Source: CAYZJD01 sp964478455
GTDB taxonomy: Bacteria; Acidobacteriota; Terriglobia; Bryobacterales; Bryobacteraceae
Reading direction: 5' to 3'
Length of the DNA: 5,573 nucleotides
Assembly (NCBI GenBank): GCA_964478455.1
Contig: CAYZJD010000318.1
Span: forward strand, 1 to 5,573
In this document: positions 1 to 5,141 of the stretch, piece by piece
Numbering within the stretch: the stretch's first letter is position 1
Layout: each line of letters starts with the position of its first letter
The notes under the pieces: generated by a model
Seen by the model: the letters and a program-made list of their open reading frames with translations, nothing else
What the model was told of the DNA's origin: nothing
Database searches by the model: none
Program-made: the position numbers and the translations under genes

Positions 1-666
1 GATCTCGCGGGCCCGCTCGCAAGCGAGTTCGCCGTGCGGGTGGCGATGGAGAACGATGCGGACGCGGTGGCGCTGGGAGAGGCCGCCTGGGGAGCGGGGC
101 GCGGGAAACGGAATTTCATCTACGTCACCATCAGCACGGGAATCGGCGTGGGCGTGATCGCCGACGGACGGCTGTACCGGGGCGTGGATGGTTTCCATCC
201 GGAGATCGGCCACCACGTGATCGAGGCGTCCGGACCGAAGTGCCTGTGCGGCGCGGTGGGCTGCTGGGAGGCGCTGGCGAGCGGTCCGGCCATGGTGGAG
301 TGGATGAAACAGAACGGCGCGGCGGCCGAAGCGGGAGGGCCGGAGTTGACGGCGGAGCGCATCTTCGCGCTGGCGGAAGCGGGCGATCCGCTTGCGCTGC
401 GCGCGGTGGAGCGCGAGGGCTACTACGTCGGAGTGGGCCTGGCGAACCTGATCACGATGTTCTGCCCGGACGCTATCGCTCTGGGCGGCGGTGTGACGAA
501 AAGCGCGCGAATGTTCCTTCCGCGGGCGCGGCAAGTGATCCGCGACAACTGCCGGTACGTCCCGCACGAGAAGACGGCGGTGGTGGAGGCCATGCTGGGC
601 GCGGAGGCCGCGCTGGCGGGCGCGGCGCGCGTATGGCACCATCGCTTCACGCTGGAGAGGGGCTGA
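1..666 (+). CDS. ROK-family sugar kinase, 5' end outside the window
   Basis: This is the C-terminal 221 residues of a ROK kinase, a cytoplasmic enzyme that phosphorylates a hexose or amino sugar with ATP. Frame 1 is open from the first base, so the gene begins upstream; roughly 90-100 residues, including the N-terminal DxGGT phosphate loop, are missing compared with the usual length of about 300-320. In visible-residue numbering, the catalytic Asp is D19 in MENDADA. The second phosphate loop STGIG spans 45-49, where the family usually has GTGIG. HPEIGH follows at 66-71, and then the zinc site with C81, C83 and C88 (CxCGxxGC) plus H71. The HPE-GH wording resembles the fructokinase/Mak branch, but substrate cannot be fixed from this. 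GTG at 34 is an internal codon and not the start. The stop TGA abuts the GTG of the SIS gene, so the two are probably cotranslated. The context of isomerase/deaminase and permease suggests a kinase for an imported sugar, possibly GlcNAc or glucose. Family call is very secure; substrate is inference. Confidence 0.95.
   Translation, partial: DLAGPLASEFAVRVAMENDADAVALGEAAWGAGRGKRNFIYVTISTGIGVGVIADGRLYRGVDGFHPEIGHHVIEASGPKCLCGAVGCWEALASGPAMVEWMKQNGAAAEAGGPELTAERIFALAEAGDPLALRAVEREGYYVGVGLANLITMFCPDAIALGGGVTKSARMFLPRARQVIRDNCRYVPHEKTAVVEAMLGAEAALAGAARVWHHRFTLERG
654..660 (+). promoter_or_regulatory. Ribosome binding site for the SIS gene
   Basis: GGAGAGG lies inside the last codons of the kinase gene, six bases before the GTG at 667. 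This spacing supports the GTG start and fits reinitiation or coupling with the kinase stop codon. Confidence 0.7.
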
Positions 667-1713
667 GTGACCATCGACGCGCTGGAGAACTGCGGCTATG
701 TGCGGGACCTCCTCGACCAGCCACGGGCGCTGGAAGAGACGATCCGAGGGCTCTCGGCAACGACTGCGTTGCAGGCCATCGCCGGCGAGCTTCGCGCGGG
801 GCGATTCGACCGCATTGTTCTCACGGGGATGGGGTCTTCGCTGTACGCGCTCCAGACGCTGCACCTCCGGCTGATCGCGAGGGGATTCACGCCGCTCGTG
901 GCAGAGACGTCGGAGCTTCTCTATTCGATGAGTGCGGCGCTTGAAGGCAGCGCGCTGCTGGTGGCGGTGTCGCAGTCTGGGCGCAGCGTGGAGATCGTGC
1001 GGCTGCTCTCCAGGGACGGCCCGCGGCCGCGCACGATCGGAGTGACGAACGATGCTGGTTCGCCGCTGGCTCTGGAGACAGACGCGGCGGTGGTGACGCG
1101 TGCGGGCGTCGAGGATGCGGTGGCCTGCAAGACCTATCTTTCGACGCTGGCCGCGCTGGAGTGGCTGGCCGCGGTTTTCCTGGGCGAAGATCCGGGCGCT
1201 GCAAAGGCCGCGCTGAGTGAGGCGCCGCCGCTCGTGGCGCGGTACCTGTCGCACTGGAAGGAGCACGTCGCGGCGCTGCTGCCGACGATGTACGGCGTCC
1301 GGCATGTTTTCCTCACCGGGAGGGGGAGTTCGCTTGCGACGGCGGCGAACGGCGCGCTGATCCTCAAGGAATCCGCTCACGTGCACGCTGAAGGCATGAG
1401 CTCGGCGGCGTTCCGCCACGGTCCCATGGAGATCCTGAGGGAGGACGTGTTCGTAGTCGTGTTCGCGGGAGATGAGGCGACGAGGGCGCTGAACGAGCGG
1501 CTGGCGGAGGACATCGGCAAGGCCGGGGGCAGGGTGACAGTGGTGGGCGAGCGGGCGGAGACCGAGGTCTTCCGTCTCGCGGCGTGTGCTGCGCCGGTCC
1601 GGCCGATTCTGGAGATGTTGCCGGTCCAGATGATGTCGCTGGCGCTGGCGGCGCATGCGGGGCACGAGCCTGGCAGGTTCCGGCTGGCATCCAAGGTGAC
1701 GACGGTCGAGTGA
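667..1713 (+). CDS. Double-SIS sugar-phosphate isomerase/deaminase (GlmS C-terminal type)
   Basis: A 348-residue cytoplasmic protein made of two SIS domains, matching the isomerase half of GlmS without the N-terminal glutaminase domain. SIS-1 shows TGMGSS (53-58) and the sugar-phosphate loop SQSGRS (102-107). SIS-2 shows GRGSS (218-222), LKE with E235, and RHGP with H251. E235 and H251 keep the same 16-residue spacing as E. coli GlmS E488 and H504, and S102/Q103/S104/S107 line up with its S347/Q348/S349/T352. The C-terminal ASKVTTVE resembles the GlmS tail. Without a glutaminase domain it should not make glucosamine-6-P from glutamine. It more likely runs the deaminating direction (NagB-II or AgaS type) or acts on a fructosamine-6-P (FrlB type). 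The GTG start directly after the kinase stop is supported by an upstream GGAGAGG. Its stop overlaps the permease start (GTGA). With the kinase and the FucP-type permease it resembles a GlcNAc-use gene set; no nagA is visible here. Superfamily call is secure, reaction is inferred. Confidence 0.9.
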   Translation: MTIDALENCGYVRDLLDQPRALEETIRGLSATTALQAIAGELRAGRFDRIVLTGMGSSLYALQTLHLRLIARGFTPLVAETSELLYSMSAALEGSALLVAVSQSGRSVEIVRLLSRDGPRPRTIGVTNDAGSPLALETDAAVVTRAGVEDAVACKTYLSTLAALEWLAAVFLGEDPGAAKAALSEAPPLVARYLSHWKEHVAALLPTMYGVRHVFLTGRGSSLATAANGALILKESAHVHAEGMSSAAFRHGPMEILREDVFVVVFAGDEATRALNERLAEDIGKAGGRVTVVGERAETEVFRLAACAAPVRPILEMLPVQMMSLALAAHAGHEPGRFRLASKVTTVE

Positions 1714-3022
1714 GCGCGGCCATGCAGGGGGCGGGGCAGCGGAGCCGGAAGATCACCGGCCTGGTCCTGGCGATCTTCTTCGTCATTTCGTTTTTGACGA
1801 ACATCCTCGGCCCGATCATTCCGGACGTGATTCGCAGCTTCGGGTTGAGTCTCACGGCCGCGGCCCTGCTGCCGTTTTCGTTCTTCCTCGCTTACGGAGC
1901 GTTGTCGATTCCCGCGGGCCTATGGGTGGAGCGGTTCTCGGAGAAGCCGGTCATTCTGGCGGCGTTCCTCCTGAGCTTCGCGGCGGCGCTGGGATTCGCG
2001 GTATTGCCGGCGTACTCGACGGCGATTGTCTCGTTGTTCGCTATCGGCGCCGGCATGGCCGTGCTCCAGGTGGCGATCAATCCGCTGTTGCGGGTGGCCG
2101 GAGGGGAAGAGCGCTTCGCGTTCAACTCGGCGCTGGCGCAACTCGTGTTCGGCCTGGCTTCCTTCCTCAGCCCGCGGGTCTACTCGTGGCTCGTGCTGGG
2201 GCTGGGCCGCGAAGGGGAGAAGAACGCGCTGTTTTCGCTGGCGGCGGGACTCGTGCCGCGCGGCCTCGAGTGGGTTTCGGTGTACTGGGTGTTCACGCTG
2301 GTGACACTGGCCATGGTCGTTATCATTCCGGCGTTCCGGTTTCCGGGAGTGGAGCGTAAGGAAGAGGAGCGCGCCGGTACGTGGTCTGCCTATGGCAGCC
2401 TGTTGCGGAAGCCGGTGATGCCGCTGTATTTCGCCAGTATCTTTGCATATGTCGGCTCGGAGCAAGGCACGGCCAACTGGATGTCGCAGTTTCTCGCGAC
2501 TTACCACAGGTTTGACCCGCNNNNNNNNNNCCGCAGACCGCCGGCGCGTCGGCGGTTTCGTGGTTCTGGGGTCTGATGACGGCGGGCTGTCTGGCAGGCC
2601 TCGGTTTGCTGAAGCTGTTCGACAGCAGGCACGTGTTGATCGGGGCGTCGGCGGGCGCGGTTGGCGCGCTCACGGCGGCGCTGTTCGGGCCGGCGGACGT
2701 CTCGGTGATCGCGTTTCCGCTGATCGGGCTGTTCGCCTCGGTGATGTGGCCGGTCCTCATTTCGCTCGGGCTGAATTCGGTAGCAGAGCATCACGGGGCA
2801 TTCGCGGGGATCCTGTGTACAGCGATTGTTGGAGGAGCGGTGGTTCCGCTGGTGATCGGGCGGATCGGAGACGAGTTTGGACTGCGGGCCGGGATGTTGT
2901 TTCTGTATCTGACGTTTGGGTGGGTGCTGAGCGCCGGTTTCTGGGCCAAGCCGCTCATCAGTAACGAGACGATCTGCGGGCGGCGAGGCGGGCAGGCGGG
3001 TTCCTCACCTTTCGAGGGATGA
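1710..3022 (+). CDS. FucP-type MFS sugar permease, crossing an assembly gap
   Basis: Inner-membrane sugar/proton symporter of the major facilitator superfamily, FucP/NagP-like branch. The N-terminal half is hydrophobic from about residue 15 and carries FLTNILGPIIPD and the FucP-like QVAINP (Q120, N124, P125). The C-terminal half carries YVGSEQG, WFWGLM and GILCTAIVGGAVVP followed by a GRIGDEFG loop. GTG at 1710 is chosen because it overlaps the previous stop as GTGA; ATG at 1722 is an alternative, and neither has a strong Shine-Dalgarno. Ten Ns at 2521-2530 put the two halves out of frame. Joining the flanks through their shared CCGC gives FDPQTAGAS in frame and a protein of 432 residues, normal for the family, so this is probably not a true frameshift. 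The last transmembrane segment ends in GFWAKPLISNETI, which lies in the 62-bp repeat; the following Gly-rich tail ending SSPFEG is likely a replacement C-terminus. The operon suggests import of the sugar used by the kinase and SIS enzyme. Confidence 0.88.
2521..2530. other. Assembly gap (10 N) inside the permease gene
   Basis: Ten undetermined bases separate two halves of one permease. The left half is in a frame whose codon begins at 2520, the right half in a frame beginning at 2531, so the true number of missing bases must be 2 modulo 3 if the gene is intact. The left flank ends in CCGC and the right flank begins with CCGC; merging them (a true length of minus four) satisfies this and gives a family-like junction, Asp-Pro-Gln-Thr. 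The Ns look like a fixed-size scaffold placeholder. Confidence 0.9.
2931..2992 (+). repeat. 62-bp direct repeat, copy 1 (permease 3' end)
   Basis: This copy encodes the permease residues AGFWAKPLISNETI plus a Cys-Gly-Arg-Arg-Gly-Gly tail. It matches 4112-4173 at 58 of 62 positions. Differences are at 2938, 2955, 2956 and 2975, all transitions; they give one silent change, Leu versus Pro, and Cys versus Arg. Similarity stops sharply after 2992. Confidence 0.93.
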
Positions 3023-3024
3023 GG
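3003..3024 (+). other. Hairpin with TTCG loop over the permease stop codon
   Basis: CCTCA (3003-3007) pairs with TGAGG (3020-3024), and CCT (3008-3010) with AGG (3015-3017), closing a TTCG tetraloop, with a two-base bulge (3018-3019). The permease stop TGA (3020-3022) lies in the 3' arm. There is no T-tract after it, so an intrinsic terminator is not demonstrated. It lies just beyond repeat copy 1, in sequence brought in with the insert, and could slow or partly end transcription there. Confidence 0.35.
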
Positions 3025-3030
3025 ATTCAG

Positions 3031-3036
3031 TATGAT
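3031..3036 (+). promoter_or_regulatory. Possible -10 element upstream of the cargo gene
   Basis: TATGAT matches the sigma-70 -10 consensus at five of six bases in the 133-base stretch between the permease stop and the next start. No convincing -35 hexamer is seen 16-18 bases upstream, so this is only a candidate. It would give a 5' leader of about 110 bases; no riboswitch or small gene was recognised in that leader. Confidence 0.25.
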
Positions 3037-3145
3037 CTGGGGGGCGGACTTCAGTTCGCTGCCGAGCTTCAGCCAGGCAAGTCGCGCTTGGCCCGGCTGG
3101 AAGGCCGCCGCACAAAGATGTTGGTGAGTGGAGTGTGGATTTGTT

Positions 3146-3150
3146 GGAGG
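3146..3150 (+). promoter_or_regulatory. Ribosome binding site deciding the start of the cargo gene
   Basis: GGAGG stands five bases before the ATG at 3156. This selects that ATG over the in-frame GTG at 3135 and places the signal peptide at the very N-terminus. Confidence 0.75.
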
Positions 3151-3155
3151 TGCCA

Positions 3156-4106
3156 ATGATCGGCTTCCCATTCCTCTGGGTCCTGGTCCCTCTCTTCCTG
3201 CAAGCAGCGGAGCCCCGGCCGGACGAGCAGCGCTGGACTGATCTGCGCTACATGGGGGGCGCTCCGCGCATCGCCAAGAGTAAGTCGGAATCGCCCGCCA
3301 CGCTCGCCGTCTCGGACCGCATCGTTGAGCTGAGGCTGAACGGCGGAGAAGTCATTGCCATCGAGCCCAGGCGCATCACCGGTCTGAGCTATGGCAACGA
3401 GATGCACGGGCGTGCCACATCATGGTTCTTTGGCTTGGCGGGGTTCGGCGGTGTGGCCGCTGGCTCCGTCTTCAACGAGGCTGCTAAGGCCAAGACCCAC
3501 TTCGTGGGCATCGAATACACCCTGCCCGACGGCAACCGGAGCGCCGTCCTGCTACGGGCGCAGAAGGGCAATTTCAAGGCTATCCTCGACGCGTTGTTGA
3601 AATTGACTGGGCTGGCCGAAATCAAGAACGACGCGGTCGCCTGCGGCCCACCGGAGGAGAAACACGAAGTCCGGACCGTGAAATCGTCGGCCGCTCAGTC
3701 CGAGCCGGCGCCCGGCAAGGCCCTCATCTACGTGATCCGCAGGCACAAAGGCAACGAGGGCTGGCTGACGAAACGGCAGATCAAACTGGCTGCCAACGGC
3801 AGGTGGGTCGGCATCAACCAGCGCAAGAACAGTTATTTCTCCTTCGAGGCCGACCCTGGCTTGCTCAGATTGTGTTCGAAAGCCGGCAACACCAGCCCGT
3901 TCTACCTGTGGGTTGAAAGCGGGCGCACTTACTACCTCGAACAAATGGCGACTGTCTTTCGCGATGCCAGCATGTGGCACTCTGGAACCGATATCGTCGA
4001 ACTCGACAGGCAGGAAGGAACGAAGGCCGTCGCGAAGAGCCGCCTTTCGACCTTCAAAGTGCGGGTCGCCGCGCCCCCGCCATCGCTTCGACCAGCCCGT
4101 CGGTAG
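3156..4106 (+). CDS. Secreted protein of unknown function, bPH-like plus DUF2846-like
   Basis: A 316-residue protein with no assigned function. Residues 1-18 form a hydrophobic Sec-type signal sequence ending LQAA, with no lipobox Cys, so export to the periplasm or outside is likely. Residues about 53-152 (RIVELRL, IEPRRITGLSYG, HFVGIEYTLPDG, AILDALLKLTG) resemble the small beta-rich, PH-like module seen in acidobacterial secreted proteins. A hydrophobic stretch at 89-105 lies inside it and is probably a core strand or loop. A linker rich in Glu, Ser and Pro (about 165-187) follows. Residues about 188-262 (GKALIYVIRR, NSYFSFEADPG, ESGRTYYL) resemble DUF2846, and the C-terminus is Pro/Arg-rich. 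The ATG at 3156 is favoured by GGAGG five bases upstream. It is bracketed by the 62-bp repeat and breaks the sugar operon. Sampled sense-strand lines here have C equal to or above G, unlike the G-rich neighbours, which fits a different origin. Domain names are from memory of the families, at moderate certainty; role unknown. Confidence 0.82.
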   Translation: MIGFPFLWVLVPLFLQAAEPRPDEQRWTDLRYMGGAPRIAKSKSESPATLAVSDRIVELRLNGGEVIAIEPRRITGLSYGNEMHGRATSWFFGLAGFGGVAAGSVFNEAAKAKTHFVGIEYTLPDGNRSAVLLRAQKGNFKAILDALLKLTGLAEIKNDAVACGPPEEKHEVRTVKSSAAQSEPAPGKALIYVIRRHKGNEGWLTKRQIKLAANGRWVGINQRKNSYFSFEADPGLLRLCSKAGNTSPFYLWVESGRTYYLEQMATVFRDASMWHSGTDIVELDRQEGTKAVAKSRLSTFKVRVAAPPPSLRPARR

Positions 4107-4111
4107 TGAAT

Positions 4112-4173
4112 GCGCCGGCTTCTGGGCCAAGCCGCCTATCAGTAACGAGACGATCCGCGGGCGGCGAGGCGGG
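4112..4173 (+). repeat. 62-bp direct repeat, copy 2 (before the TIM-barrel gene)
   Basis: Partner of 2931-2992, 1,181 bp downstream and in the same orientation. Differences are at 4119, 4136, 4137 and 4156. It begins five bases after the stop of the secreted-protein gene and ends 17 bases before the TIM-barrel ATG. Confidence 0.93.
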
Positions 4174-4180
4174 CGCGGAG

Positions 4181-4186
4181 AGGAGG
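4181..4186 (+). promoter_or_regulatory. Ribosome binding site of the TIM-barrel gene
   Basis: AGGAGG ends four bases before the ATG at 4191 and 19 bases before the next in-frame ATG at 4206. The distance favours the first ATG, although the conserved-looking protein begins at MKKSINLW (4206). Confidence 0.65.
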
Positions 4187-4190
4187 GGAC

Positions 4191-5066
4191 ATGAGACGCT
4201 ACCGCATGAAGAAATCGATCAACCTCTGGGCATTTCCGTATCCGAGTAAGTGGACGCTGAAGGAGTGCTTTGAACTTGCCAGGGACGCGGGCTTCGACGG
4301 GGTGGAAATTAACTTCGGCCTGGAGGGGGAATTCTCCGCCAAGTCTTCCGATGAAGAGATCCGAGAGATCGGGCGGCTGGCCAAGAGGTGCGGAGTTAAG
4401 ATCAGCGGCGTCTGCTCGTTTCTGTTCTGGCCTTATTCGATGACAGCCAGCGATCCGGAACGGCGGAAGAAGGGCATCGAACTGGCGGCCCGCATGATCG
4501 AGGCGACGCGCCTGGCGGGCACGGAGAATCTCCTGGTGGTGCCCGGGGCGGTCTATGCGCCGTGGGTGGAGAACTTCGTGCCTGTGCCGAACGACGTTTG
4601 TGCGCGCCGGGCGCGCCAGGCGGTGCGCAAGCTGCTGCCGGCGGCGGAGAAGGCGGGAGGGTTCCTCAACATCGAGAACATTTTCGCCAACGGCTTTCTG
4701 TTCAGCCCGCAGGAGATGAAGGAGTTTGTCGACAGCTTTCGCAGCGAACGCGTTCGGGTCCACTTCGACACGGGCAACATCATGGAATATCAGTTCCCGG
4801 AGCACTGGATTCCGATTCTCGGCAAGCGGATCCAGAACGTGCATCTGAAGGAGTGGGACAAGCGGACGCGAGAGTTCAGCCTGCATGCGTTCCGCACGCT
4901 GCTGGACGGCACGACGAACTGGCCGGTGGTGATCGAGGAGCTGGACAAGACCGGTTATCGCGGGTATCTGACCTTCGAATATTTCCATCCGTTCCAGTAC
5001 TACCCGGAGGCGCTGATCTACCAGTCATCGGACGCGCTGGACTGGATGCTGGGGCGGAAGAAGTAG
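4191..5066 (+). CDS. Xylose-isomerase-like TIM-barrel sugar-phosphate isomerase/epimerase
   Basis: A 291-residue cytoplasmic protein of the AP_endonuc_2 / sugar-phosphate isomerase-epimerase superfamily, whose members shift or invert groups on ketoses and their phosphates using a divalent metal. Early strands show DGVEINFG (36-43), typical of strand two of these barrels. The metal site is complete by analogy with tagatose/psicose 3-epimerases: E162 in IENIF, D193 in HFDTGN, H218 in NVHLKEWD and E263 in TFEYF. Length and motif order are normal for the family, and no signal peptide is seen. The start at 4191 has AGGAGG four bases upstream; 4206 is the alternative. Its ATG overlaps the stop of a relic of the permease C-terminus, so it was probably the fourth gene of the upstream sugar operon before the 1.1-kb insert. 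Transcription may now come from read-through or from a promoter in the insert. The exact substrate (UlaE/SgbU-type pentulose or hexulose phosphate, or an oxidised sugar) cannot be told from the sequence. Confidence 0.9.
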   Translation: MRRYRMKKSINLWAFPYPSKWTLKECFELARDAGFDGVEINFGLEGEFSAKSSDEEIREIGRLAKRCGVKISGVCSFLFWPYSMTASDPERRKKGIELAARMIEATRLAGTENLLVVPGAVYAPWVENFVPVPNDVCARRARQAVRKLLPAAEKAGGFLNIENIFANGFLFSPQEMKEFVDSFRSERVRVHFDTGNIMEYQFPEHWIPILGKRIQNVHLKEWDKRTREFSLHAFRTLLDGTTNWPVVIEELDKTGYRGYLTFEYFHPFQYYPEALIYQSSDALDWMLGRKK

Positions 5067-5072
5067 GGGGGA

Positions 5073-5101
5073 TTGCGTACTCGGCGCCGTTCGTTTACGA
5101 T
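5073..5101 (+). promoter_or_regulatory. Candidate sigma-70 promoter for the secreted-protein gene
   Basis: TTGCGT (5073-5078) and TACGAT (5096-5101) are separated by exactly 17 bases, just after the TIM-barrel stop. The -35 matches three of six consensus bases (the leading TTG) and the -10 four of six. A start near 5108 would leave a leader of about 34 bases. The separate promoter suggests the downstream gene is not part of the sugar operon. Confidence 0.4.
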
Positions 5102-5123
5102 TGTCACGTTGGCGACTCTGTCT

Positions 5124-5132
5124 AGGGAGGGG
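5124..5132 (+). promoter_or_regulatory. Ribosome binding site of the right-edge gene
   Basis: AGGGAGGGG ends nine bases before ATG 5142 and supports that start for the partial gene at the right edge. Confidence 0.65.
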
Positions 5133-5141
5133 CACTTCACC

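Larger units (their letters stand above)
4112..4194 (+). pseudogene. Ghost of the permease C-terminus
   Basis: Read in the frame that starts at 4111, this stretch gives AGFWAKPPISNETI and a Gly/Arg/Glu-rich tail, ending at TGA 4192-4194. It matches the permease C-terminus but has no permease body upstream. The TGA overlaps the next ATG (4191-4193) as ATGA, the usual signature of two coupled operon genes. It is best read as the leftover 3' end of the permease gene after an insertion. A dispersed repeat of other origin remains possible. Confidence 0.6.

Noticed and set aside
4..26. Inverted repeat CTCGC...GCGAG near the left edge
   Set aside because: It lies within the kinase coding frame, its best pairing has a two-base loop, and it is expected by chance in such GC-rich sequence.
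240..944. A 234-codon open frame in another + frame across the kinase/SIS junction
   Set aside because: It is low-complexity Gly/Arg-rich and overlaps two clear enzyme genes, so it is a shadow frame.
2531..2576. A frameshift or pseudogene in the permease
   Set aside because: The frame change coincides exactly with the N gap, and the flanks join in frame through a shared CCGC. It is an assembly artefact rather than a mutation.
3023..3155. A riboswitch or small gene in the permease/cargo gap
   Set aside because: No conserved aptamer pattern, no short frame with a good ribosome site and no repeated units were seen. Only the weak -10 candidate and the cargo gene's own ribosome site stand out.
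2931..4173. Ends of an insertion sequence or composite transposon
   Set aside because: The copies are direct rather than inverted, no transposase or integrase is encoded between them, and copy 1 is plausible native permease coding sequence. A conventional IS is not supported.
3552..4988. A 478-codon open frame on the minus strand
   Set aside because: It runs antisense through the secreted-protein gene, the repeat and the TIM-barrel gene, all of which have recognisable motifs and ribosome sites. Its translation is Arg/Pro/His-rich with no domain, as expected of a stop-poor shadow frame in GC-rich DNA.
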